From Hyaloperonospora brassicae (lineage: Eukaryota; Oomycota; Peronosporomycetes; Peronosporales; Peronosporaceae): 64,000 nt of DNA. Position 1 is the stretch's first letter. Each line of letters begins with the position of its first letter. Made by a program: the position numbers and the translations under genes. This document shows positions 46,854 to 58,362 of the stretch, piece after piece. The notes below the pieces were generated by a model that made no database searches, was not told the DNA's origin, and worked only from the letters and a program-made list of their open reading frames with translations. Where the stretch lies: NCBI GenBank assembly GCA_947650285.1, contig CANTFL010000375.1, positions 186,001-250,000 on the forward strand. Reading direction: 5' to 3'.

Positions 46854-48348
46854 CTAAGGCGCATGGTCCGTATAGACGATGAACGGTCTATCTATCAAGA
46901 GATAGACGCGGATTTTAGCCCAATCATATTTCATGGCAAGGTGTTTGTTGTGATACACTGAATAATTGCGTTCATCTGGCTGCAGCTGACGCGATTCATA
47001 GCAGACGACACGCTCCGCGCTGTCTGTGTCACATTGCATCAACGCAAAGCCTATTGCTTAATCGCTGGCGTCACAGACCACATGGAATGGTCGTTCCTGA
47101 TCTGAAATTACCAATGGGCGATTGTATCAAGCTCTGCTTGATATCTTTAAAAGAACGCTGCCAATGAGCGTTCCATGGCCTCTCCAAATTTTGATTTAGA
47201 TAACACGAAACAAGAATGGCCATCTCGGTGTAGTTGCGCGAGTACGTGTGAAAGTACGTTGCGACCCCAAGGCACTTACAAAGATCCTTGACATCGACTG
47301 GCCTGTGCCAGTCAGTGATTGCCTTGATCTTTTTGGGATCAGGGCGTACGCCGTACTTGCCCACGATGCGCCGAAGAAGTGGTATTTCGCTAGCCGCGAA
47401 TATACACTTCTTGAGGTTGGCGTACAACTTATTCTGGCGCATAAGTTAGAGAGCCTGACGAACGTGAGCTCTGTGAACTTCCGACGTCCGTCTTTCCGTT
47501 CATATCCGGGCTATAACAGAACACATCGTCGAAGAACCGCGGTGCGAAATGTCACACTTGTATTAACAGGTTTGTCAAACATCTGTTAGGGGGTTGCTGT
47601 GGCATTGTTTAGCCCTTGTGTCATTACTGGACACTCCCACAATATACCGCTGAAGGTGATCACTGCTGTGTACGGGATGTCCCTTTCACGCATTAGGACC
47701 TGATCGAAGCCATCCATCAGATCCATGGATGAAACAATGATGCTCTTAGACGTACCATCAATGACCACGTACTTCCTCAGTATTGGCGTCTGAGCCGGTA
47801 CCGTTGCAGCATTCAATATTGTCGAATGCGTGCACTATCCGCCATCCTCCTGTGGCCTTTCGCACACAGAAGGTCGGAGATCTGTGAGGGACTGTTGATT
47901 CCCTCACCTGGCCCGCTGCTAAGCGATCGGCAAAGAACTTGTCGATCGCTAGTACTTGTTCACGAGGCAGTGGCCACTGCTTCATGACACAATACTTCGA
48001 GCCCGGTCTGAGCTCGATCTCGTGTCGAGTGCCTTTGTTCTTAGGCAACTCGCACGGTACGGATTCAGGGAACACATCCCTGAATTCGATCAAATCCTTA
48101 TACAAAGGATTTGCCTGAAGTGACTTCCGGGATTGAGATGCATATCGCTCCATCCGAGTCTTCTCATCGAGGACACTTTCGCCCATAAATGAACTGCTGC
48201 GAAATCGTCCGCTTTCAGTAAACAACATTTCCGACCGAACATCGGAGCCGTACTCGTCTTCCGCGACGAGTACACAGATCAGCTTGACTCTGCCAATACG
48301 CAGATCACGCAAGAACCGTTTCGGTCCTATCGTTGGCAAATGAGTCAT
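46854..48348 (-). pseudogene. Reverse transcriptase-RNase H of Gypsy B, broken
   Basis: 48348-47758 holds the N-terminal RT region (YKDLIEFRDVFPESVPCELP, KYCVMKQWPLPREQ, SPTFCVRKATGGWR). 47816-47586 continues the fingers/palm (SSMDLMDGFDQVLMRERD). The catalytic motif appears as FFDD near 47530. 47442-47071 is the thumb/connection, and 47042-46854 the RNase H end (YTDHAP). Multiple stops and frame changes. Confidence 0.85.
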
Positions 48349-48745
48349 CTCCGAAGCTAACTTTGGAGGCGCAGCCAGATCGAGCGTACAAGTGTCTACG
48401 ATTGATTCGTCTTGACCAAGACATTCAATGTCCCAGTCACGTCCTGGAAAACATATTCTCAGTTCGCTTGGAACTCATTCCCTCAGGATCTACTGACTGT
48501 GGCCGCGCAACCACAGTCAGACTATCATCTTCGTGGTTGACTGTCGAGTCTAACTAATATGGACGTTCTGCCGTATCTGGGCAATCGTTTTCTTCTTTCC
48601 AGGATACTTCCTCTCTGATATTCGACGTCTTCGAGTGGTGAATACTTGGCGCCGCCTATACCCTTCCACAATATCCGGGAGCTTTCTCCACAGTGTATAT
48701 ATCATCTAGTATGCGGTCTTGTATCATCGTGCTAACGACCGTACC

Positions 48746-49135
48746 TCAAGTGAGGCCACCGCAGTCACTCGCAGTACACACACACGCTTGTGGGCGTTCC
48801 AAAACATTCATCAGATGGTCATTTGATGAACAAGTGAAAGGCATCGTTACAGATCGATGCTGCCAGCTCACCCTTGGCTCGTATCTCCTGAGCCCATATA
48901 GTCCTAGGATGACGTCAAACTTGTCTTCCAAATCTAGTACGATGAAGTTGTCATCGCAATGTTCGTCTTCTATCTTGAAGTGGATTCCGACTACACGCTT
49001 CTTTTCAGTGATCGATGCGCCTGTCGCTAGACGCATTGTTATCCCTCGTCGGAGGGATCTCTTGCTCAACAAAGTGGAGCCTTCCTGGCTCTAGCGACTG
49101 GCGACGACCAATATGTTCGACGCACCACAGTCAAC
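48746..49135 (-). pseudogene. Aspartic protease of Gypsy B, broken
   Basis: DCGASN reads on the minus strand near 49115-49132; FIVLDLEDKFDVILGL and RRYEPRVSWQHRSV follow in the frame 49072-48746. A stop lies between the active site and the rest. Confidence 0.75.
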
Positions 49136-49297
49136 TAGGGCGCGAAGTGACAAGTCCTTTGTCACTTCCGACGTCAATGTGATCCGGGAAACCTCATCAC
49201 CAGGTACAGAGACACACAGCGACTATGTGTTGAAAGCAAACATCGTCAAGAGGTTTGCACATTCTATTTGTTGCTGGATCAGTAAGGTGCTCCGACC

Positions 49298-50400
49298 CTA
49301 CTGAACCCGACCATTTTTGTATGTTCCGCCTCGGTGTTGCATCCATGCAACGGCGCCGTACCCTCGTCCTCCAACTTTCCCAGCTATTGAACCGTCACTG
49401 CGCTCAGTACTTCGCGGTACTGAGCGAGAAATACTCCATTCAAATGCGTAGTAGTTTCCCGACTTGTGACAGCGATGGCATCTCATAAATGGTCTATCAT
49501 TCGAAGGGCAATGTTTCTCTCCCTCTACCACACGGAGGTTCCATGGCTCTGGACCTCCGACCGCTGATTGTCTCTGTAAGCGATAGGGTTTTAGCGTAGT
49601 GTAGTCGTGTCTCACACTAAAGTGTTCCTGCTACGCAGCGTAGATTGATTCTAAGAGCGTCTTTAGCTCTCCGCGAAGCCGTTGGTCCCCGACGAGACCA
49701 TCTGCATGTCCTTGAATGAATATTGTGATCAACACAAATTCTTTTACGGATCACTACCATGCAACTTGCAAGGTAGCGTAAATGTTGGGTGTAGCGTGAA
49801 CCTTACCCTTACCCTATTTTATCTCGAGGAGTTCAGATAAAGTCCTGAACGCTGCCCTGGGCGGTTCAAACGTCTCGATAAGCAGGGTTTTGAAGATCGT
49901 TAACGACTTAAACATATCTGGGTCGTGAAGCATGAGAACATAAGACCAATGTCTGTCATCATCGGACATGTATGAATGAGCAAATGCGACTTGCATTAGC
50001 TCATCGTCGAAGCGACGGGTATGGATGGTACCTTCTACCTCGACTTAACATTTCAACAGGGAGTCTTCCTCGCCTCCCCGTTACTTGGAGATCTCTAGCT
50101 TAAGGGACTCCCGTCGACACTCACGCGCCGACTATGCGGACTAAGCCTATTGCTGTCTCAATGTTTCAGTCCGATGGTGTTCTGTTGCTGCAACAATGTC
50201 ACCTGCGATCGCGACGCAATAAGTTCTCGTTGCAAAACGTGATAATGACGGAATTTGCTGGTCCCTATACTTGATGATAGCATGGCCCGGGTAGCTTCTT
50301 CGTCTATAATCAAACTCATGCGTTAGATCGCAGTTCATTTGACATCTCTCAAATAGGGGTGGATTTAACGTGTTCCGTGAAATCTGTCGCCTTCTGCATC
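49298..50400 (-). pseudogene. Gag of Gypsy B, heavily decayed
   Basis: Fragments 49996-49814 (gag middle, RAAFRTLSELLEIK) and 49615-49298 (C-terminus) match the gag of element A. The zinc knuckle reads CHRCHKSGNYYAFEW: the His and last Cys are lost. Confidence 0.75.
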
Positions 50401-50465
50401 GTCCCACCTGTTCATGTTAAGCGATGCGCTAGTGGTCCTTGGACGGAATACAAAGTTCTACCAGG

Positions 50466-50849
50466 TGTATCGGGGCACTGCTTACTTCTTACTGGAACAC
50501 TAGTACGGAGTCAACTCTCACTGAAAACAGTGAAGGTCAGTGCCGTACTAGGTATAGACACTCTACAGAGGAAGGTAAATGACTAAGGTGAGAATCTAGT
50601 TGTAGGAAAAGAATACTGTTGATTAAGACAACTCAGTACCATGACTCTTGTTCTCTGTTTTGACCTGACTTAATTCTATTATATAACTAAACATGTGATG
50701 ACGTTTACTCACCACCCATTGCGCGCGTCTGGCAGCGATGGGGGGTCGATATAATCACATCATCACCCAATGAGTAGACCTCTGGGTCGTCAAAAATACA
50801 TCAATACTTAGTGATATTGTTAAATGAATATTCAACATAATATATTTTA
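50466..50849 (-). repeat. 5' LTR of Gypsy element B, main part
   Basis: Starts TGTATCGGGGCACTG and matches the 3' LTR up to about 50849, where the nested element begins. The last 60 bases continue at 52147-52206. The nested inverted-repeat block lies at about 50703-50783. Confidence 0.88.
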
Positions 50850-52146
50850 TCGCGAGAATAAAAAATGCCACAGATAATTGGAAAGAAAAAACATGGCAAA
50901 GATTAGTGAAAATTAAAAAAATGCCCCACGTCCTAGTATCACGGAAGAGGCTCGACACTAGCAAGTGAGATAGACGTTGGCAGCAGCATTCGAGGTATCA
51001 AGTGAGTTAAATATACATTCTTGGAATTTTTATTCTTAAATGTAACATACTAAATAGCTACCAGCTCTTACCGTGCCTCTATCGAAGTACAAGGGTAAGT
51101 GAACACTGATGCTATCGATACACACTGATTTTCGGAGAAGGAGTTTACCCCCTAAGGTCATTGCCGTCATCCGACACGTACTCTTGCCGATCATAAAACT
51201 ATGGAATGCTCCTAAACGATTACTAATCGCGAAGGAGGTGGCCGTAAATATGGTGAAAAAGAAACACAATCGCTACAGCTTCGGTGCGTCTTATGGTCAC
51301 AACAACTTGAGTTGCCAGGCCATAGTTTCAAGATGCCAGTAATCAGAATGTATTTAAGAATTAACTGCAACGTCACCGGCAAACAAATTGGCAGATTGGT
51401 ATTAGCGGTGTATCGGATGTCTTGGCAGACAATACCATGACGCTACACAGCGCTCATTCACCACTTACGTCACGTTTGCCCGCGCCCACGCAGGCGTTCT
51501 GCATTTGGTATTAGCCTGATAAGGATATATGCTGTAAGGAGACACGCTGTTAATAAGATTACGCGAGTCAGCATATGCTGGCTCCAAATTTGTTGTATGA
51601 ACGTTGTGGCGAAGCAGCACACTATCCAAGCTCACCTTCATCTGTATCCTGCGCCCATCATGCTCCTCTTGAGAAGCGCCTCTCATGTCGAGAATCATGA
51701 TTTAGATACACTTTTGACAACTCAAGCACAGCACCAACAATAACAACTGTACCAGCATCAACAGCAGCAGCAACAGCGCAGCAACATCAACAATAGCTAC
51801 TGAAAGAACAATATCAAAAGCAACAACATCAGTATCAGCAACATTAGCACAGACCCACTGGGGCTGGCCGTGACAATCTTCCTCCCTGTTTGGGACCGGG
51901 CCGCGGAGAGGGTTTTGCGACTGGTGGCTGCAAGCGCAGCATGCCCGCGGCAGAACCCTCTCCGCGGCTTTCCAAACCGGGCGGAGGTTGTTCACGGCCG
52001 TGAAAGGGAAAACAAAAATAATTAAGGACATTTGATTTTATGTGTGCCACATTAACTAAATAATACGAGGACGTGGGGCCTTTTTTAAAATTCCAATTAT
52101 CTGGGGCATTTTTATTTTCGTGATCAAATGGGGCATTTTTCATTTT
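50850..52146. mobile_element. Non-autonomous terminal-inverted-repeat element nested in an LTR
   Basis: About 1.3 kb inserted in the LTR of B. The ends are inverted repeats of roughly 100 bases built from A-rich spacers and AAAAATGCCCC-like units (left 50855-50945, right 52060-52145; e.g. GCCCCACGTCCTAGTAT against its inverse ATACGAGGACGTGGGGC). LTR sequence TATATTTTAT before and TACTTTTTGT after suggests an eroded 9-11 base target duplication, as in Mutator-type elements (inference). No transposase is encoded; the centre holds CAA/GTT repeats (51720-51830) and a GC-rich imperfect inverted repeat (CCGCGGAGAGGGTT, 51902-51970). Confidence 0.72.
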
Positions 52147-52545
52147 CCCTACTTTTTGTTTCCATTTCGAAAAATGGTGTTTTCGCGTGACGGGCTACTA
52201 CGTTACAGTGACACCCACGGATTGATATGAGTGCGGTAATCGTAGCAGCGTATATTACCTTACGCCTCCCGCTTATTCGGTAGTATTTAGTGGAAACTAC
52301 AGTAATGCAAGAAGTCCATGGAGACCACCGCAAATTGTTTTCAGCGGATTCCAGCGAACAACGATACTAGGTTCGTTCAACCATGCTTTCGAATCAGGTG
52401 GCTACTTCGCGTATGTTGCCATGATTTATCAATACATAGACGCCTGCTCATTCACTGTTTACACAATCCTTGTGCCAATCCAACAACTTGTTTGTTGCTG
52501 TTAAACCTAAAACGAATTCAGTTACCCTTAGCTGTGGAGTAGATC
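51332..52545. repeat. Inverted duplication 2, left arm
   Basis: Matches 62755-64000 in inverse orientation with few differences. The arm contains most of the nested element, its junction with the LTR of B, the LTR end and about 340 bases of flank. Confidence 0.88.
52147..52206 (-). repeat. 5' LTR of Gypsy element B, distal end
   Basis: CCATTTCGAAAAATGG...CTACGTTACA matches the terminal CCATTTCGAACAATGG...CCCCGTTACA of the 3' LTR (43196-43240), showing that the inserted element split one LTR. Confidence 0.8.
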
Positions 52546-53019
52546 TGTAGCGGAGCTTCACAAGTCTTTATTTTAAACAAAGACTTAACCCTCTTACGAG
52601 CAACTTAGATTCGAGAACTTGACTTTTGAAAGTCATACAATCTCAATAGCTTACAGTCCTTTTTCCAAAGGGGAACAAACGAATTAAAGAATCAAACGCA
52701 CAGAGTGCTCAAGGACAAACTACCTTCACATGCGTCGTTTGTCCTTACGATCAAGACGTCCCGTAGGGCATGTTTCTCTTACTGATCAAAAGGGAAACTG
52801 AAATTTATATCTTTTTTAATCTCAAAGAACACCTCATAACACCGTTATTAAATGTCCTGAATTAAACCTCTTTGAAGACCTCGCAATCAATATTTTGACA
52901 GGTATCAGTCTTCAACAATTAATACACTTCATGTGTTCTAAAATTTATTTATAGGGGACCCCATCTTTTGTGTGCACCACACCTATTGTCGACTATCATC
53001 CGACGAGTAACCCCGTTAC
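52546..53019 (-). repeat. 3' LTR of Gypsy element C
   Basis: About 474 bases, TGTAGCGGAGCTTC... to ...CCCCGTTAC on the plus strand. Confidence 0.75.
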
Positions 53020-53041
53020 GCCCTTCCTCTCCAGACGAACG

Positions 53042-53998
53042 TCACCACAAAATGTCAATCGGATTCTTTTCTAGAAGAGGTCGGTGTGTGTGCGCTTTAC
53101 CTCACGGTTGTCAAGCACAAAACACCATTGCATCGCCCTTAACGAGTCTCGAACTCCTACCTCCTACCTCGACTTTGATGAGGATGTGGACTATGGTAGC
53201 GATACCAGTACCCCTGGAGATGACAACACAACTTCCCACTCAGCTGTATCTAAGGCTCGACCTCTAACAGCACCATATCCGTTCGTGAACGTGGTGAAAT
53301 TATCGCGTCAGTGGCGAAGTGTCATACAATAGATGCAGCTCAGAAAACCATCACGAACCCGCTCGACGAGCACCAGGAGCTAATCCTTCAGCGAGAGAAG
53401 AGGGCTCGACGTCGAGCGCATACCCAAAAGGTTATTTAGAGCCGGAGTGGTCACGTGTTTTCAACACCGGACGTGGAGCAACGTCTCCGTCAAACGGAAA
53501 CCCGTAGCCTCGAAACGTGGGCAATCGCACCAGAGGCTACGTCGCCAGAAGACATTGCGTTACGCAAGTTTCTACATGAGAGGTATCTTGAACCGTTCTT
53601 GACCACGCAAGGTCAGTACCTGGCACACCTTGAGAGTCTCTCTCATGGTGTTTTGGTTCGACCGATAAAGGGCGTGCCCATCTTGTTGTTCGCTGGTGAA
53701 CTGCCCGAGGATGAGGAAAATCAATTTATCCGTCGGGTGTACCGCAAGCGGCATCTTAGCATTGTGCCCGCGCTGCGGGCCAGCGCCGATGTGACTGAAG
53801 TTTGTCTATAACGAAAGCTACGATTCGAATACGCCAAGATCGAGGCCAGAGGCCAGTTGCGTACCCGTATTCGTTATGCTCCGGCTTCGCCGGTAGCCAC
53901 GGGTCACGACCCTAAGGTGCGGAGCAACACGCTACCTCCCACCACTATTGGTGAGAAGCGTTCTCGGTCGCATGGCGGTCCTTTCCACGATATTTAAA
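53042..53998 (+). pseudogene. Antisense open frame of Gypsy C, between chromodomain and LTR
   Basis: At the same place and orientation as in A and B. The first part (frame 53084-53332) is Asp/Ser/Thr-rich (LDFDEDVDYGSDTSTPGDDN). The second (53455-53811, continuing past one TAA to about 53997) reads as a folded protein: LRKFLHERYLEPFLTTQG, LVRPIKGVPILLFAGELP, FIRRVYRKRHLS, then KIEARGQLRTRIRY. It ends next to the chromodomain stop of the opposite strand. Amino-acid similarity to A/B is not evident by eye, so homology rests on position and composition. Confidence 0.45.
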
Positions 53999-54260
53999 CA
54001 TCCGTGGCGTAAGGCCAGTCCTGCCGAAGGGATAACTCATACTCCCACGAGTTCTCCGACTCCGGGCAACCTGTCCACTTCACCAGATACTGGTATTGGC
54101 CACAACGCCGACTTCGCTTCGAATTTTGTCCCCATAAAACCGGCGGTTCCCTTGCTCATCGAGCAGCGTCGGAGGTGGTCGGGGTACCGACGGAGGAGCA
54201 TGAGGATGTGCTTTTTGACCTGAGTGGTCTCCGGGAGACATTGGATAATACCCAGAGTGC
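53997..54260 (-). pseudogene. Chromodomain of Gypsy C, frameshifted
   Basis: Minus strand reads PPPTLLDEQGNRRF, then after a frame change QYQYLVKWTGCPESENSWEY and LRQDW to a stop near 53997. This is the classical chromodomain pattern YLVKWxGxPESENSWE. Confidence 0.85.
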
Positions 54261-54364
54261 GCAAGACGCGATAAAAGCCCATGTTCAGACGTTGGAGTTG
54301 GTCCGAGCCCGCGTTCAAGCATTGTAGTTAATATTAGCACGGGTCGATGGTCAGCTTGACCTTT

Positions 54365-55900
54365 TTATTCGGATCGAACAGTCGACGTCTGGGCCCTATT
54401 ACTTGGCGCAAGCGCCTCCGAGTTCACATGAGACGGATCCTGATACGGCTTTAGAAATCCAATGGTGAACACAGGGTGTGTGCGCAATTTGCGCGGAAGG
54501 TTGAGCGTATGCGCAAGTCCCTTCTTGGCGACGACCGTGAATGGTCTAATGAAGCGCGGACGCAACTTTGTCTTGTCGACGGCGGACACTACATTTATAG
54601 GTAGGTTTTTAGCATTAAGTAGAACTTGGTCTCCGACCTCATAACGTTCAATACAACCTCTGCCTTTAGCATCATCTTGTTCTTATTGTTTGTCTTGGCT
54701 ATCAGCCAATGCGTCACGCACATGTCGAAAGACATTCAATCGCGTTGCGAGAAACTCAATTACCTGTTTTTGAACAGTGGCAGGGCTGATATCAGCAAGC
54801 CGATCGGCCATCTCTCCCCCACAAAGCCCTGAACCACGCCGTGGTAGCGTTAACGGAACGCGAGGGTCTGTGAGACCCTTTACATAAAACGGTGTGTGGC
54901 CTGTAGAGGCATGCAAGGCGTTCTTTAACGCAAACTCAACGACAGGGAGCATCGAATTCCAAAGTTTTGTTGTATTAGCGCAAACACTGTGTAAGATGTC
55001 ACCGATGATGCGATTGACTCGCTCGGCTTGACAATCGGTCTGCGGATGATCCGCTGTGGACATTTTCAAACGTGTGCCGAGCACCTTGAAGATGGACTTC
55101 CAAAGTTTCCCAGTGAAGCGAGGGTCTCGGTCAGAGACAATTGACACAGGCAAGCCGTGTTGTCGAAACACTCGATCGATAAACAGCGTAGCTGTACCTT
55201 CATTATTAATGGTATCCGGCACCGCCGCTAAATGAGCCATCTTGCTCAAACGGTCAACAAAGACCGCAATACCCGTATTGTCTTGTGCGTCTTTCGTCAA
55301 ACCGAACACGAAGTCCATGCCTATGGACTCCCAACACCCAGAGGGTATAGGCAAACTAGCTAGCGGCGTAGCCGCATACGCTGAGGGTTATATCCGTTGA
55401 CACGTTTCGCACTTACGCATATATGTGCTCACCCATTTGTAAACTTCGGGCCACCACTAACATTGGCTGACTGAGTCATAGGTCTTCTCACGACCAAGGC
55501 GACCACTCAACGCAGTATCATGCGCCTCATATTGGATGCGATACTTCAACTCCTCGTCATGAGGGACAACAATACGTGTAGTATCCTCCACATCCGTGCT
55601 ATAGCACAACATGCCTTGATCGATGGAATATCGATGTAGCCTCGCACGCAAACGTGCCGACAATTCTATGTCTAAGTCCTTAAACCCTTCGCTACCTAGA
55701 GCACGTATCAGATCTACACGGTGTTCATCTTTGGCATATGTCGTACGGATGAGTTCAGTGACCGACGACGACAGAGTCGTGACATGAGCAAGCTTATAGT
55801 CAGGCCTGCGTGAAAACGCATCAGCCAAAGTATTCTTCTTGCCCGGCTTATACTTCACCTCGAAGGTGTACTCGGCAAAGAAGGAAATCCAACGAGCCAT
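54365..55900 (-). pseudogene. Integrase of Gypsy C, partly intact
   Basis: 55900-55457 has the RNase H end (DAFSRRPDY) and zinc-binding region (HDEELKYRIQYEAHD). 55354-54683 is an uninterrupted 223-codon core: GMDFVFGLTKD, IVSDRDPRFTGKLWKS and DHPQTDCQAERVNR supply D, D and E. 54589-54365 is the C-terminal GPY/F-like region (LRPRFIRPFTVVAKKG, LPRKLRTHPVFTIGFLKPYQ). No acidic insert, unlike A and B. Confidence 0.9.
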
Positions 55901-55903
55901 TCT

Positions 55904-56815
55904 CTACGAGAGATGTGGCGACTGGGTCGCAGTGCGTAGTGACGCATGATCTGTATAGATCACAAACGGCTTAGAGCCAAGAAGATGAACTATGAATTTG
56001 ACGAGAGCACAATTTATTGCAAGTAGCTCTTTGTCATGAACAGGATAGTTCTTCTCCGCAGCTTTTAGCTGTCGGGACTCAAACGCAATAACGCGTTCCC
56101 GCCCATCATCATCTGATTTGTAACAGAGCACTGCCGATGGCAAAGTCAGATGCGTCACAGAAGACGCTGAATCGTAGATCAAGATCCGGCAACGCCAAGA
56201 TTAGCGCATGAAGAAGACTCTCCTTTACTGTTATAAAAGCATCACGATCAGTGCAAGTCCGGCACCTATAACATCCTTTTTAAGTAGAATGGATAATGGC
56301 CGAGCCATATCTGAGTAATTCGCACTTCACTTGTGCAAGTAATTGGCGAGACCAAGCCACTTACGTAAGTCCTTTTGATTCTTTGGAACCGGCCAATCAA
56401 CTATGGCTTTTATCTTAGCGGGATCCTCTCTAAGGCCTTGCTTACCAATAAAGCACCCTAAAAGGGAATCTCTTCTGCACCAAAGATGCACTTAGACGCG
56501 TTGTCCTACAACTTATTCGTGCGCATGCACTCGAGCACCGCTCGTAAATGGTCAATGTGATTGTCCACATCGGACTCGAACGTTCATAGTACGATCATGG
56601 ACAAAGATGTCATCAAAGAAGGTCTGTGCATATCCTCGGTGAGGTCTGAACAATTGTGTCACAAGACGATTGAATGTAGCCGGGGCATTGGATAACCCTT
56701 GAGGCATAACAAGTAACTCCCAGAGCATACCGCTCGGAGTACTGACCGCTGTCAGCGGAAGATCGTTCTAACGCAAAGCTTCGCTAGGAACATTGCGCGC
56801 TGCGCTTAAGGGGTT
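55904..56815 (-). pseudogene. Reverse transcriptase-RNase H of Gypsy C, heavily decayed
   Basis: RNase H is readable at 56182-55904 (VIAFESRQLKAAEKNYPVHD, YTDHASLRTA). Upstream RT is badly frameshifted; the catalytic motif reads FFDDIFVHD near 56590-56615. Confidence 0.8.
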
Positions 56816-57062
56816 AGACCTCCAATCGATCCATGGCTCATGGCGTTCGACCCAGGCCATGCCCAGGATGAGATCGTATCTCGAATCCAAGTCAAGGACA
56901 AGGCAGCGTTTAATGCTGTCAAGCCCGAAAAATTTACAAATAAGATTAACAGAACTGTAGGTACAGTAACGCGACTACCCGTCGCTAGACGAATGGTGAT
57001 GGAATCACCCTGGTGCGCTTTGAGTGCCTCCGCGTATTGCTATCTCCCCTCTAGGGACGGCG
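56816..57062 (-). pseudogene. Aspartic protease of Gypsy C, remnant
   Basis: Minus strand reads CLVLDLDSRYDLILGMAWVE then HEPWIDW, the C-terminal half of a retrotransposon protease. The active-site half is not clearly readable. Confidence 0.7.
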
Positions 57063-57270
57063 TCTAGCAAAGTTGCATGACGCCCCAGAAGTGATTAAGA
57101 TAGACCAGTGCTTTTTAAAGCCTTTAACTATCGCCTCGGCGAATAAGAAGCCAGGCTTGTATCCACGCTCTGTGATTGCTGGCACGGAGCTCTGTGGGGT
57201 AAGATCTGTTTCCCTCTACCTCGTATAGAAGCAACAGAACTCAGTTCTATGCCAGTACGGCGCCCCGCAC

Positions 57271-58340
57271 CTACTGGGTGTCGACGTTTCCCCGTGCCAT
57301 ACCAAGTTTCTGGTTAAGGCTAGGCTTGCGACCCATAGGAGTCGGACGTTGCTTACGCAAAGGACAAGTGGGACGCAAGTGTTTAGTGCTTCCGCACATA
57401 TTACAGCGTGTCACTTCCGGTCGTTGCTCTGCAACATGAAGCTCCGCTTCACCTTCATCTTCAGCATGGCTGAGACACATCGGTTCGGGCTTACAGAAAG
57501 CTGAGCTATTTGCTGAGGTTGCCCTCGCATAGCTTGGGTTTTACCCATTCCAACCAAGTGTTGCTGACTTAAAGTTATGCTCAGCATTCTGATCGGTGTT
57601 CACATCCTCTATAAAAGTCGAGAGGTGGAATCGAAAGACATCGGTCCTGGCAACGCCAGTGTGAAGGCCTTCCATAAAGAATGTCACGTAGACGGTCTCA
57701 GGGAGAAGGTCGGACGGCATAGCAGCCATTAGAGTTCTTAACTCTTAGACATAGTTCGTTGACTCGTTCTTACCCTGACGGGTAGACAAGAAGCGTGAGC
57801 GCACGCGATAAGCCTGGTTTGGCGGCGAGAAAACGCGCAAAAGGTCTAACTTGAGCGAATCCCATGTGGGAAACGCCAATTCGACCGACGTGCCACACGT
57901 CCGAGCCCACTCTCTAGCTCTTTCATCGAGCTTGGAGATAGCCAGCGAGACCCGCTGGTACTCCAGTGAGATAAGGCCAGATCTCATGACCATCTCAATG
58001 TTACGGATCCAGAAGGTCAGATTTTACCCCTCCTTCCCGGAGTAATGTTTGACGTCCACCCGAAGGGGACGAGGCTTAGCCTCTTCTAGTGGCATTGCCA
58101 CGTAGCGTGTTGGCACAGCCGACGCTACTTGGTTTTGAACCTGCCCTAAAGGACCCTTTCATACTGCATCAAGGTCTCGACACGCGCGTTGAGCACATCG
58201 GGACCTTGCGCAGCGAGAGACTCAACATATTCTGGGCATACGGCCGCGGTCAGTTTATCCAGCGCAACCTTTCGGGCCTCGTTGAGCGGTATGGAATGCT
58301 TCATCCTCACAGAGGGTCAGTCGTAACGACTCAGGCGTAG
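57271..58340 (-). pseudogene. Gag of Gypsy C, broken
   Basis: 57993-57745 (KLDERAREWARTCG, FPTWDSLKLDLLRVFSPP), 57729-57541 (TVYVTFFMEGLHTGVARTD) and 57480-57271 are successive gag pieces. The zinc knuckle CNMCGSTKHLRPTC keeps all four CX2CX4HX4C ligands, unlike A and B. Confidence 0.82.
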
Positions 58341-58362
58341 ATTGAGTACGAGTGCTACCAAG

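Larger units (their letters stand above)
42806..52206 (-). mobile_element. Ty3/Gypsy chromodomain LTR retrotransposon, element B, with nested insertion
   Basis: Related to element A throughout but more decayed. Minus-strand order is gag (about 50.4-49.3 kb), protease, reverse transcriptase, RNase H, integrase and chromodomain. The 3' LTR is 42806-43240; the 5' LTR starts at 50466, is interrupted at about 50850 by a 1.3 kb inverted-repeat element, and resumes at 52147-52206. A polypurine stretch AAGGGGGGTGA (minus strand) abuts the 3' LTR at 43241. No clear target duplication is seen. Confidence 0.88.

Noticed and set aside
53948..54340. Plus-strand frames beyond 53998 in element C
   Set aside because: They lie opposite the chromodomain of C and have no independent support.
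56840..57067. Plus-strand 75-codon frame in element C
   Set aside because: It is the shadow of the protease segment read on the minus strand.
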